Source: Linanthus parryae (taxonomy: Eukaryota > Streptophyta > Magnoliopsida > Ericales > Polemoniaceae). From it: DNA of 64,000 nucleotides. The position numbers and the translations under genes were made by a program. Shown piece after piece: positions 1-16,960 of the stretch (its first letter is position 1; every line of letters starts with the position of its first letter). The notes below the pieces were generated by a model. That model was not told where the DNA came from, searched no databases, and saw only the letters and a list, made by a program, of their open reading frames with translations. The stretch is taken from assembly GCA_023055425.1 (NCBI GenBank), contig JALGPY010000001.1, forward strand, positions 141,881,368 through 141,945,367, given 5' to 3'.

Positions 1-2342
1 CTGAAACCAGGCACTCAGTAAGATGTCATTGACTAGAGAACATTTTATTTCATCTCATTTTCACACACATCAGGTATTTAATGGTCCTGGACCATGATGG
101 AGGTGGTGGTCTATGAACCATTTAAATATGACTCCCTCCGTCCAGAAATTAGAGTCATTTCTTGAAATTCTGACCATTTAAGGTAACATGTAATGATTGC
201 ACTCCAAATTGAGAATGCAACTAATAAAATGGTAACTGGTAAATCCTTTTTGGACGTCCCAAATAGGAACAACGGACTCTAATTTTTGGACGGAGGGAGT
301 AATTATGTATATCTATGAGGTTGTTTCTGGCTTTCTGCTGTGGTCTATCACGTCAAAATGGTCCAGAACTACAGAATACCTTCTCCTCTCTTTCGTGGGT
401 GGCAAAGGAATAAAGAAACTACTTGCCTTAACTCTTTCACTATTTTAACATGTTGCAGTCTTCACTCAGAGATCGACAGCATGGAAAAATGAGGACCGTT
501 GCTAAACTACTAAAATGCACTTGTTTCAATTATTGTTGAGATCTTTCTTTCTCTTTCCATTTTTGGTTTATTCTGGATCAGCTAATAGAGAAAGAAATTA
601 ACTTTCCTGTTTTCCGATTGCCAAAAGGAGATCAATTTTTTCGGCATGTTACTTGGCAGATAAATTGACCAACCAGATAACTTTCTTTTTCTGGCATAAT
701 CAAACTGCTAAGACGTGATTTCCTTTATGTAGGGGGTTCAGTTCAGTGCACCTAGACAGCAATCTTTAAAACTTCTAAATTTTCAGTAATTATTAAGTCT
801 AAGTCAGCTGATTTCACTGCGTCTCTCTTCCTGGAGTGTAAAAAACCTGAGCACTTAGAACAAAAGTTTCTTAAAGCTTGTACCAAAACCAGTGCCTACT
901 ACTTCATGAGATAAGTAGCTGTTCCCCACGTTTTTGATATACGATTATACCATTTTCCCATGCATGCACATGCTGTAGTTGGGTGGGACAACTAGTTCTT
1001 TCAAATTATTTTGTGTGGTCACTTAGGACTTCACCTCGCAGATATACCATATCATGTTTAAAATTTCACGGGTTAAGCTATCTCTGACTCGATATGTGTG
1101 TGTGTGTGCGCTCACCCCCCCCCCCCCCCCCCCCTCTCCGTATGATGTATGGTTCCCTTTTCAGTATAATTAGTGGGCTATGCATGGGTCTAGCTCGTAG
1201 GTCTTGTGAGTTGATTGTGTGTAGGTCTATGCTGCTTTCATCTGACACATGCCCTCTTGTACATTTCACTCAAGATTTATCTATGTGGAGTTGGTCTTTG
1301 GGCCTTCTACCGAAAATTGAAAACTTCATGAGACACTTCGGTGGAGAAGCAGGTTCAGTTTTTAGCTTAACGTGGTCACTTATTTAGAATCGGATCCTCC
1401 TCTCTGTGCCTCCTTTTCTTGAGTCATTTTCTATGATGTATAGCTTGATGTAAACTGTTATTTGTGTCTTACAACTTCACTTTCCGAGATAAATGGTCTT
1501 ACATGGTGATCTGACACACCATTAACGTTTTAGGGCTCGGAGTCACAAGGAACTCTTGTCTATCCAAATTGTCTTCTGTTTGTGAACTGTTGTTCACCTT
1601 GTGCAGAGGTACTTCGTGGAAGTGTTTGGAAGCTTGATAGATATAGTTGCCCTTCATCCTAATGCTAATAATAAGATTTAGACCTTAATCTAATGGCATT
1701 TTTTCTTCTAGGATCTATCTTTTGGTATACATGAAATGAAAGGTATAGATGCGTGAAAGGGGTAGATGGTCCTTGGGGAGGGGGGTTGTAAACACCGAAT
1801 CTGATCGCACTCGCATGGTAAACGACAAACCAAAAGAACCCGACTTGTGATTGATCTGTTAAATCAGCGACATTTGAATAAGTATTGAACTTAATATACT
1901 TGAATTTGTACTACAAGGGTAGGGTTTGTATAATTTCTTTGAATAAAATGAAAACAACAACCCTGTTATGGCTCGATTAAACCTTTAAAGTTAGTAAATA
2001 AAGAACGGGTATATATTGAAGCTCTGTGTAAACATCGTGCATCCCAAACCACTGCTTGTTTACTGCCGTAATCACACAAGCCAACCAACAACTACCAAAG
2101 TGACGGTAATTATGTTTAATCTTGTTGCAAGTATAAGTAGTGAAACACTTTTCTAAGATGTTGTAAGAATCCCGTCAGCGTAAAAAGTATGTTCTATCTT
2201 CTTCATAGAAGAGTGTTACTGTCAAAGAATCGTGTAGTTGGTTCCGAGAATGACATTTAGGACGCCATCTGGGAAGAGCTGGATCAATGCGAAACCCTTG
2301 ACACATACACTCTTGATTTTTTGTGTCCTTTTATTCTATTGC
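1..2342. other. Intergenic spacer upstream of the AHP gene
   Basis: AT-rich sequence in which I can support no gene. It holds the Stowaway-like MITE at 132-299 and a poly-C run at about 1115-1133 next to a short GT repeat. Open frames across the C-run are proline or glycine artefacts. A terminal exon of an upstream gene cannot be excluded near 1600-1680, but nothing is recognisable. Confidence 0.5.
132..299. mobile_element. Stowaway-like MITE (168 bp)
   Basis: The ends are inverted repeats starting CTCCCTCCGTCCA(G/A)AAATTAGAGTC. CTCCCTCCGT is the terminal signature of Stowaway (Tc1/mariner) MITEs, which duplicate TA. A TA follows the right end at 300-301; the left flank reads GA, so one copy has probably mutated. 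There is no coding capacity. Confidence 0.85.
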
Positions 2343-2344
2343 CT

Positions 2345-2353
2345 CTATATATA
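2345..2353 (+). promoter_or_regulatory. Candidate TATA box of the AHP gene
   Basis: A TATATATA-like stretch lies about 120 bp before the AHP start codon, which would put transcription start near 2375-2385 and leave an 85-90 nt leader. It is supported by position only. Confidence 0.4.
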
Positions 2354-2467
2354 CTTTGCAAATCATTGCTACACAGATAAAGTATTGCACTGTTTATTAG
2401 CCGCTTACAAGAAGAAAGTTTGTCTCCTTGTGTTTTCTTGACTACTTTCACCACTTCCTGTTCTGTC

Positions 2468-4120
2468 ATGGAGAGAAATCACTATCAAAGCCAGGCTGCC
2501 TACATGAGGAAGTCCCTCTTTGATCAGGTTAGTTATTCCGTTTTACGAAATGCTTGTCTCATATTACTATTATACTGCTTGTGTTAAATTGGTTTCACTT
2601 TCCCCTCGTTGCTCACCTCACCCATCAGAATTACCCTTTTCACTGTCGCATTAAAGCAGTTCACCCATCGATATCTCGTGTTTTAGGAAACTTTAGTTTC
2701 TTGATGTGAAAGTAGTTTTGTGGTTACTTTTCTTTAACATGTTGGTAATGTTAATGCAGGGATATCTTGATGAGCAATTTATGCAGCTGGAGGACTTGCA
2801 AGACGATGCTAACCCAAATTTCGTACAGGAAATCGTCACATTGTTTTACAGTGATTCGGGTAGACTGATCCGCAACATAGAACAGGGACTGTAAGTAGTG
2901 TATTACTTTCTTCAGTAGTTATTTTCGGATAGTGCTTGTCAGTCTCAGAAACTATCTCGATGAAATTGGAGTAACATGTTTCTTTTTCCTCGTTACAGGG
3001 GTAATAGTCCTCCTGATTTTGATCAGCTCGACGATTACATGCACCAGTTCAAGGGTAGCAGCTCAAGGTACGTGTGTATTCTAAATACAAACAAAAGTCT
3101 GCATTTCTATATCTCAAATGTGTATCTGGTAATCGGGTCATCATGTATCAGCAAATGTGTACAGCCAAATTCGAGATGATATCTTGGCATGAGTTTCATT
3201 AAGCTGTTTCGTCAGTCAATTTTAAGTGATTATACCAAATAAAACTAACTGATGGCCATTTGAAAGGAACTTTAAAATTTCTGCTACAGTTAGGAAACTC
3301 TTGTTGTCGTGAGATTCTGGGACCGAATTTAACTGGAATTTTCATGAAAGTTCACTTGCACCATGAAGTCATCTAAGTATTCAGTACTACCTCTGTTTCT
3401 TCTTTCCCCTTCGATTGACTTTTTCATCCGTAGTTGGGTCATTTTGACTCGGTGATTTGGATATCAAAACGATGTAATTTTTTGTCAATTTTTTCATAGT
3501 ATTGTAGAGTAAAGTTTAATCTACAAGGTCATCCAAAGATTACCAAATTCGTGTATCTTTTTTCTAACCAAATCACCGGCTCAAAGTGACACAACGAATA
3601 GTGTCAAAAAGTGAAGGTGAAAGAGAAGAAACAGAGGTAGTATGTCTTAAATATTAGATAAAGTTACCGAAATCCGCTTCAGGGAGTTATATATCTATGA
3701 TTGTACTGGTATGACCCTTAACTGTATTTTGTTTATGGAATGGTTTATAACATACTTTAAGCAACTGTGGTGCAGCATCGGGGCAAAAAAAGTGACAAAT
3801 GAGTGCACAGAATTCAGGGAATACTGCAGGGCAGAAAATGCCGAAGGGTATGATATACTTCTCGAACAACCTGTTTTCGTAGAAACATCACACACGCACG
3901 CAACCTGTTTCTAGAAATACTTGTTTGGAATACTTTGTTCTATCAGCTAGCGGAATCTTGCATTATGGTAGTTGCTGTGTAGAGAGTTTCAGACTATTTC
4001 TCCACATCTAAAGTCTCTCCTGTTTCTTGCACTTGTATGTTTCCAGATGCAACAGAACACTCCAAAGGATAAAGCAAGAGCATGCAACACTCAGGAGGAA
4101 ACTTGAAACTTACTTTCAGG

Positions 4121-4188
<68 letters not shown>

Positions 4189-4228
4189 CTTACGGTCCCC
4201 TGGAATGTTTCAGATGGCAAGAGAGTAA
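2468..4228 (+). CDS. AHP: Histidine-containing phosphotransfer protein (AHP4/AHP1-like)
   Basis: Six coding exons: 2468-2527, 2760-2890, 2999-3067, 3776-3847, 4047-4119 and 4214-4228. Together they give 139 aa without a stop, a normal length for plant HPt proteins. The protein starts MERNHYQSQ. The HPt signature HQFKGSSSSIGA is assembled across the exon 3/4 junction; its His is the phosphate acceptor, and the downstream Lys, Gly and Ser residues match active AHPs rather than pseudo-HPt proteins. Family role (known): carries phosphate from cytokinin-receptor histidine kinases to nuclear response regulators. The segments YLDEQFMQLEDLQDDANP and EYCRAENAEGC resemble the AHP4/AHP1 type. The last exon codes only MARE before the stop. 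It follows an intron made largely of a (CT)n repeat, so this C-terminus is the least certain part. Confidence 0.93.
3387..3640. mobile_element. Stowaway-like MITE in AHP intron 3 (254 bp)
   Basis: The termini are inverted copies of CTACCTCTGTTTCTTCT, flanked by TA on both sides (3385-3386 and 3641-3642). The interior contains a segment reading roughly GTCATTTTGACTCGGTGATTT. A similar interior occurs in the MITE at 39758-39974, so the two belong to one family. Confidence 0.88.
4126..4186. repeat. (CT)n microsatellite in the last AHP intron
   Basis: An almost pure CT run of about 60 bp begins a few bases after the exon 5 splice donor (4120) and fills most of a 94-bp intron. Length changes here could affect splicing of the terminal micro-exon. 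Confidence 0.97.
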
Positions 4229-4879
4229 ACATTGCATAAATGGAAGTTAAGAGCAAGGATTCAAGAACTTACTAATATTACCTGATCAGTAGTACTATAT
4301 AGCAGGTCCTTGTTCATGTTGATGAATAATAAGACTAGTAGGTTTTTGTAGGGTATCACATCTTATGTAAACGGCCTTTGTTTGTTTTGATCACAACCTA
4401 CTTGAGGAGTACTCTTTTTATGGCATGATCTACATTTGATGTTCTTGGTACAGGACAAAATCATAATCACAGTATCACGTCAACCTTTTTTAGGTATTTT
4501 ATGATTCAACACGACAGTGACATAGCGGTTAAGAAACAGATCTGTAGTTGTGATGACTTTAGACCACCAGGTGGTAGTCAGCGAGTTTCGGCTGTTTTAT
4601 AATTACGATCCGTGGCGGCCAAAGAGAGAAATAGAGTCCGAATTGAGGGTACACTGCCAAGAGAAATGGAGTCCGAAATGGGGGTACTGCCTACAATGAT
4701 GGCGATAACGATAGAGAGAATATAACATAGAGCAATGAGGGGGAGAAAGTGAGGGAATAGAGAGGTCCTCAAAAAGTGCAGGATGCGAGTGGAGTTTAGG
4801 GTCCGCCACTAGTATTGATAGACTTTATCGGTATCTCTAAAGTTAGGGAGAGTATATAGTGTCAAGTCTCGTATTAAAG

Positions 4880-5060
4880 CCCTCCAAGGTGTGGCACAGT
4901 TGGTACTTGGTGAGTCAGATTTGCTTTTTAAGGCAATGTTCGGATTATAAAAGCCGCAGTGTAGGAGTTCCGCCTTTAATACAAGACCATGCAACGTCCT
5001 TCCCCCACCAGGAAGCTGCCCTGTATACCATGACATGTCCTTTCTCTACTGCATACCTGA
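4880..5060 (+). mobile_element. Possible SINE remnant
   Basis: The segment begins with a tRNA-like box A (GTGTGGCACAGTTGGTAC). A weak box-B-like GTTCGGATTA follows about 40 bp later. The ends are not definable and no target duplication was seen, so this is tentative. Confidence 0.3.
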
Positions 5061-6077
5061 TTTACCCCTCTTTGATACGGTGATACCCTCACCTTTGACA
5101 TGTTGGCTCTTTGCAGTCACCATGCCAAGTCCTATTAAGAGACCTCTGTGTACCTGATTTACCACTCTCTCGTAGCTTGAGGTGGTGCCTGATGAGCAAC
5201 AAAGGTGGCTGTCTTCACCTTTTGCTCCAAGTCTCCAAACATTATGACGGATGTGAATACGTGATATGTGCACTCAACATGTTCATTGAATCATTTGATT
5301 TCTTCCATTGAAACCTATGAAAAAAGTACTCCTTCACAATTTGCAATGAGATGCTCTTTAGAACGGAACACCCTGCGCACATCAGCTATAATTATTGCAT
5401 GATCAATCTCAAGGATTGACCTAATTAATCGTCTACATACTCTCTATGACACACTTGACACATTGTCCATCATATCCGCGAAGTAAGACATGGTACCTTG
5501 CAAACACAAACCCTTGAGGTATTATAAAGTTCAAGACGTTTTACAGTATGCAAACAGCAAACTACACAGGAGAGATGAATCTATATAGACAGTTGATTGC
5601 TAAATTGCCAATAGGAGTCTAACCTAAAACTTTACAATCTCTATGAGTCTACTTGCCAACAAATTTAGCCAGACCCAAAAGCTCTACGCGTCCGAGGGTA
5701 TTACAGTTGGATGGTTATGAACTTGCAAGAGAAAAAGGAAGGAGTGCTACGGCGATGAACACAAAATTTCCCTACTCTGATGTTCTTTTTGCTAGTCCAA
5801 AGCATTTGATTCTTCCTTTCATCTCTCTTCTTCTAACATAGACGCGATAAGTCTGTTTCATTACGTAATTCAGACTTAGAGTCTATTCAGATGTAGCTTC
5901 ATTTTATCTTTCAACTATACAATTTTTTATTATACTACGTACATACTACCTCCACAACTAACGATACAACTATACCTACTCAATGCAGATAAGCATAACC
6001 CCGGGATGTCACTATTTTGCGTTTAAGGAATCATATAAATAGTTAACGAAGAGTGTTTAGATGTGCTGCAGCGGAAA

Positions 6078-6582
6078 TAGGGGTGCGATTTCGGTTCAAC
6101 CGAACCGGAACCGAACCGACTGAAGCCGGAACCAGTCGGTTTCGGTTCGGTTCGGCGGTTCAAAGACCGAGTTCGGTTCGGTTGAACCGGAACCGATAAT
6201 TTTGATATGCTAGAACCGAATCCGACCCGTTAACCGGAACCGGATCCTTCACCGGTTCGGTTTTCGGTTCGGTTTGGTTCCAGAACCGGTTCGGTTTGGC
6301 AAACGGTAGAAAAACAACGGCTAGTTTTTTCAAAAATTCACCGTTACCACGGTTCTCGGGTCGGTTCTGGCCCGGTTCCGGTTCCGGTTCTACCGGTTCC
6401 GGTTCCGGGTCGGTTCCCGGTTCCCAAATAACAGAAAACCGAACCGGAACCGAACTACCCACGGATTCGGTTCGGTCCAGGTAGTCGGTTCTTCGATTCG
6501 GTTACGGGTTGGTTTGTTTCGGTTGAATGTCTCGCCGGTTCGGGTCGGTTCTCGGGTCAACCGACCCGAATTCGCACCACTA
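6078..6582. mobile_element. Ds-like non-autonomous hAT element (505 bp) with 8-bp target duplication
   Basis: The ends are TAGGGGTGCGA and its inverse TCGCACCACTA (10 of 11 matching). They are flanked by a perfect 8-bp direct repeat AGCGGAAA at 6070-6077 and 6583-6590. The whole interior is packed with short AACCG/CGGTT motifs in both orientations, as in the subterminal transposase-binding arrays of the Ac/Ds group (known). No transposase is encoded, so it must have moved in trans. Open frames rich in EP, GS and NR dipeptides across it are by-products of the repeat. Confidence 0.9.
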
Positions 6583-8084
6583 AGCGGAAATCGTATAAAG
6601 AGTTCTCCAAACAATATTATCTTCTTAACAACATTAGTTGCATGTATGAAACTTGCAATGCTCTTTCCATCCACTAATGCACACATTTTAAGGTTGTTAG
6701 TGACAAGAACACATTCATCAACAAGAAACTACTAGCATGGAATCTGACTGAGTTTGACAAGATATTTTGCACAATGTTCCTCTTTTTCATCATGGTTAAT
6801 GGCATTTCCCTCCATAATGTCAATCATAATACTGATGAAACTCCACCATATGGCTTTCACTATGAATTGAAAACGACACCACTTCAGTTATTGTGGAAAA
6901 ATACCTTTTAAGAAGACTGACAGTTGATTTAAGTACCCGCGCATTTTGGTAAAAGAGAAAAAAAAAATGGAGAAGAAGTCCAAGTCCTTGTTAATTTGAG
7001 ACTGCAATAATTCAGCAGTTATCAAAAAAGCAAAAAGTAACTTAACAAGTGCACAACACCAACTTACTTACTAGTTGTTCTTTCATGATTTTGCAGGGTT
7101 AGATGATTGAACTCAAGGTTGACTAGTTAGAAAAAAGAGTGTCAATTAAGATTGATTGTAATTATCATGATTATACTGAAGGAGACACTCGATCATCAAA
7201 CATTTCTCAGTTATAACATCAGTCACGCAATTTCTGACGGTTTAATCGTGTGTGCGTCATTTCAGATGGTTTTTGCAATGAGAAGCATCACCTTGTTGAA
7301 TTCCCAAGAAGATGGCTTCAGCAAGAATCGAACAAATGACATCTTTTGGTGAGGTTACAAGCCGCTTAGGCCCAACCACCTTGACTAAATATCAATCATT
7401 CATATCAATACGATAAAAAAGCACATAAAAAAACCTTGCAGGTTAATGAAGGGTCAGAAGAGTCAGAATAATTTTAACGATATCAAGACCAAGTATGTTT
7501 ATATCAGAATAGTAGATGTGACAAGTCAGTAGTGACAAATGAACTAAAATATCATATGATATATGACGTATAACGACATACAAACATTGTTCGTTTGACC
7601 GGACTACTTTGAGGCAATTCTTTGCCTAGAGAAGACTTCCCTCTCATAACCATATTCTACATCAAGAATTGACTTGTATACCATATGCATCCCTATCAAA
7701 TGTATTGCTATGGTTGTTTTATAAACTTGTTACTAGAAATTAAATTTACAAAATCCTTGTTGTTGCAAGTAGTATCTTAGTAGACACTACTATTGTGAGT
7801 GGGCAGTGGGCTCTTGACTTGGCAAGAAATGAGGCTCTACTCTTATCATGGTGGTAGTGATTACTGATAAATGATAATGATCCACAATTTGACAAAAAGG
7901 AGATTCCATGTGTTGGTGTTTTTGGATTTGATAGATAATAGCAGCGTGTTTGCAAACAAGACTCTGTTTCCCATTTTAAGCGTGCTGCTGGACCCAAAAA
8001 GAAAAAGAATCCAACTTACTTTCTTCCCCCCATATCAAAACCCTGTTTGATTTTGATCTTGATTTGGATTTTGATCTGATCCCA

Positions 8085-8091
8085 CTATAAA
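8085..8091 (+). promoter_or_regulatory. Candidate TATA box of the Aux/IAA gene
   Basis: CTATAAA lies about 230 bp upstream of the Aux/IAA start codon. A plausible transcription start near 8115 would give a roughly 200-nt leader that includes the CT repeat. Confidence 0.45.
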
Positions 8092-8204
8092 CAACACCAA
8101 CAACACTCATCACCACCACTCGTCCTACAAATACTACTGCAAATCTTCTTATCCTTCACTTTCTTCTCTTAATTCTGTCTCAGGAGTCTTAAAACAGAGC
8201 CTAC

Positions 8205-8208
<4 letters not shown>

Positions 8209-8248
<40 letters not shown>
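8209..8248. repeat. (CT)n microsatellite in the Aux/IAA leader
   Basis: About 40 bp of uninterrupted CT lies 70-110 bp before the Aux/IAA ATG. Pyrimidine-rich leaders of this kind are common in plant genes. A regulatory role is possible but not shown. Confidence 0.95.
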
Positions 8249-8251
<3 letters not shown>

Positions 8252-8316
8252 TTCTTGGTTTGGTTCACATCATTTTCTGCATTGGGTTGATTCTAATTTC
8301 TCTGGAATACAAAAGA

Positions 8317-10688
8317 ATGGAGGACAAGAAGCTGGAGCTTAGACTTGGGCCACCAGGCGATGAAGGCAATTTCTGCAACAATAATAATGGTGGAACTAAA
8401 ACAGGAGGTATAGTTGATGAAGCAAAGCTAGAAGAGAGAACCTGGAAGCCTAACAGTGACAAGTCTACTTCTTCTGCTTTGCCAAACACCTCTTGGAAAA
8501 GGTTGTCCCTGTCTTTTTCTTCTTAATGCTCTGTTTTCTTTCTTCTTTTTCTCTTTTGCCTTCTACTACTACTAGTAGACTAGTAGTATGAGCTGAGTAT
8601 AAATAATACACGGTTGAGCTCCAACCCTTTAGCTCAAATAAGTGGAGGTGGTATATCGCAGGATGTGACTCAGCGAATCAGAATGCATAGGCCCGCTTGC
8701 ATACTGGTTAGGCATGCAATTCCCAAATATTCATTTTTAGACATTCGAACTTCCATGGTTTAAGTTGTCACCGCAACAACGACCACATCACTCAAGCTCT
8801 TTACCAGTTGAGCTATGAATAAGTCATGATTCACCACCTAAACAAAACATATTATTTACATTAGTTTAATCTAAACTAAATATAACTTTCTTGGTACCAT
8901 AGTTATAGCAACAACATATATAGTCAATGTTGGTCTCCTTCGATCTTTATTAATCTGCATGTAGAAAGCTAAAGTTATAAAACAGATACGTTTACTAGTT
9001 ACTTACCCATGGGGAGACATCTTTCATGATTTTCTTCTCATTCACTACATGTCCAGCTGTCAAACAGGCCGGGGCCAGGCCCACTGGAGGGAGGACCACT
9101 GGTCCCAGAGTCAAGAAGTCCAGTCCCGGCTCAGGCCCGTGGCTGATCCCGCCCTTGAGCGATTCTGGTCATTTCAGTGGGCCGGACCACGCTGGTCCGA
9201 CGATTCCCAAATCCATGGGCCAGTCGGGACCACTACATGTGCGGGCTAGGGACGGTTCAGGACCTCCTTGGTGCTGGACCAGGCCGCTTCACCCCTGAAA
9301 CGGGCTGGTTCGGCGGTCCTCCAGCCCATCTGACAGCACTACATGTCTGAAGTCCATTATTCGCATACATTTCTATTTCAAATGTGAAGTGACAATTTTA
9401 ATGTAAGCAGGATGGCGGATGCTGCAGTTGTGGGATGGCCACCAATCCGTTCATTTCGGAAGAATCTTGCTATTGGAAGCTCGTCAAGGGCGGCAACCAC
9501 AGGGTCCCCGAATAAACTTTCAAAGGGTCCGAGTGAAGTTGAAATTGAACTCGAGAAGGGCCTGTTTGTGAAGATTAACATGGATGGGGTGCCAATTGGA
9601 AGAAAAATAGATCTCAAAGCTTATGATAGCTATGACACACTCTCTTTGGCTGTCGACCAACTCTTCAGCGGCCTTCTTGCAGGTAAAAATACATACTGTA
9701 ACACTTTTTTCTCCTCATCGTGTCAAATTTGATCATAGACAGAGGCGGATTCAGAAATATGTTGGAGTGGGTGTTAAAAACAGATGAAAGAGTGGGGCTA
9801 AATCATAAATTATAGAAATAATAGTAGTTAATCTAAAATGTTTGTGGGGGCTAAATTACAATTTATATGAAAACTAAGGATAAAATTACCAAATTTGAAA
9901 ATTGAGCCAGTCTCCACGTAGCTTCGCCCATGGTCATAAAGTGTACGAAGGTTTGGTCTCCGTGACCAAACTACATCTAAGATCGGAGTGTAATCATAGC
10001 ACAGTCTTTCATGTATCTGTCACTGTGTGTGTTACAAGTTGTTTTCTAGGCCTGCAAAATTGGTGGTGATGGGGACATGGTGTAAAATTGCAATTTTTTT
10101 GTATTGTGCCCTTACTATTTTCGGAAAGAACAGAGCCCAAAGATGAAAAGATGCGCTTATACCATTCTCCTTTCTTTTTTGCGAGAATCAGCTCAAAAGA
10201 ATCACCACAGCTTTAAGTCCTATCATCAAAGCGAAAAGGAGAAACCGAAAGGAAGCAGCGGAGCAGGAGGATCGTTAGGTGGAAGCGGAGAATACACACT
10301 TGTGTATGAAGATAATGAAGGTGACAGGATGCTTGTTGGGGATGTTCCGTGGCAGTAAGTGCTTCTCGCTCTTTTTCTATCACCTTTATATTTCTGATGA
10401 TTCTCTCATATTATGAAATAATAGTGATGCTGCTTCTCTTTCGCAGCATGTTTGTGTCCACAGCAAAGAGGCTTCGCGTGTTGAAAACATCTGAACTCTC
10501 ATCTTTACAAGGTTCACGAGGTTCTCAAATCTCTCCACCCCCATCTAATTACCAAACACAAAACTAGCCTTCTTTTTCACTTCTTGTTAACCATTTTTGC
10601 GCTTCGACATTTTTTTACAGCGAGTCACGGTAACCTTGAAAAGAGCAGGCTTCTTCCTCAATCCAGATCAATGTTTGAGAAGAAATGA
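8317..10688 (+). CDS. Aux/IAA auxin-response repressor (IAA18/IAA26-like)
   Basis: Five exons: 8317-8501, 9411-9682, 10186-10354, 10447-10511 and 10621-10688, giving 252 aa. Domain I has the EAR motif LELRLGPPG near residue 6, which recruits TOPLESS co-repressors. Domain II carries the degron [15 protein letters not shown], bound by TIR1/AFB with auxin. Domains III/IV form the PB1 fold, seen as [28 protein letters not shown] and [19 protein letters not shown]; the Lys and the acidic cluster needed for head-to-tail binding are both present. Family role (known): nuclear repressor of ARF transcription factors, degraded when auxin rises. The ending [11 protein letters not shown] favours the IAA18/26 branch. 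Exons 1-4 are solid. Exon 5 ([12 protein letters not shown] to stop) rests on splice sites alone. Intron 1 (909 bp) holds a SINE-like element and a GC-rich insertion. Confidence 0.92.
8640..8830 (-). mobile_element. tRNA-derived SINE-like element in Aux/IAA intron 1
   Basis: Read on the minus strand there is a box-A-like AGCTCAACTGGTAAAGAGCT (8795-8814) and, about 40 bp further, a box-B-like GGAAGTTCGAATGTC (8740-8754). This is the order and spacing of an internal RNA polymerase III promoter. The sequence does not fold as a full tRNA, so it is not a tRNA gene. The outer boundaries are approximate. Confidence 0.6.
9054..9336. mobile_element. GC-rich hAT-like MITE in Aux/IAA intron 1 (283 bp)
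   Basis: This is a GC-rich island in AT-rich intron DNA. It is flanked by a perfect direct repeat CACTACATGTC (9043-9053 and 9337-9347). Near the ends are imperfect inverted repeats, CTGTCAAACAGGCCGGGG against CTGTCAGATGGGCTGGAGG, with the left one starting three bases inside the flank. The interior repeats GGNCC/GGCC motifs. An 11-bp duplication is longer than the 8 bp usual for hAT, so the superfamily is uncertain. There is no coding capacity. Confidence 0.7.
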
Positions 10689-11187
10689 AGCACTCTCGCT
10701 GCAATAGCCCCCCTGTGCTGCAATCATATGTTTTTGTAAACCTTCTTTTTTTTTACCTACTAGAAGCTTTTGAATGATACAGTAACTTTCAACTATTCCT
10801 GCGATCGCAACCAGAAATGACCCTGAAATTTCATTTGCATAGCATATTTAGAGAGAGCAAATGATAATTCTAGCGCTTTCAGCTCTACAGAGAACAAAAA
10901 GCAGTTTTTGATAGGGATAGAAACATATTTATAAAGCTCGCAACAAACAACTAATAATAATCATTGAGACTGATTGTGTAACAAGTACTAATGTTCCAAT
11001 AACACAAGCACTAGACAAGTCCCAAGAGGCTGTGCCGCACACGGAAGAATAATGTCATTTTGAGGTGAGAAAGCACACAACACTAACGGGAAAAAAGGAA
11101 CACACTCTCGGAAGAATAACACAACCGGCACAATGCTATAAGTTGATGATATACAGGTTCGCAGCCAGGAAAAGCAAGTCCAGGGAA
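10689..11187. other. Convergent 3' ends of Aux/IAA and CDKA
   Basis: About 500 bp between the two stop codons of convergent genes. It should contain both 3' UTRs and polyadenylation sites. No other feature was recognised. Confidence 0.6.

Positions 11188-16960
<5,773 letters not shown>

Larger units (their letters stand above)
4229..8084. other. Spacer between AHP and Aux/IAA
   Basis: No gene is supported. It holds the AHP 3' UTR, a possible SINE remnant near 4880-5060, the Ds-like element at 6078-6582, and Aux/IAA upstream DNA. The interval 6600-8080 is AT-rich with no element I can delimit. Confidence 0.5.

Noticed and set aside
1094..1387. Open frame with a proline run
   Set aside because: Produced by a poly-C tract; no splice or family evidence supports it.
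6160..6735. Overlapping open frames on both strands rich in EP, GS and NR
   Set aside because: They lie in the motif array of the Ds-like element and reflect its repeat, not a protein.
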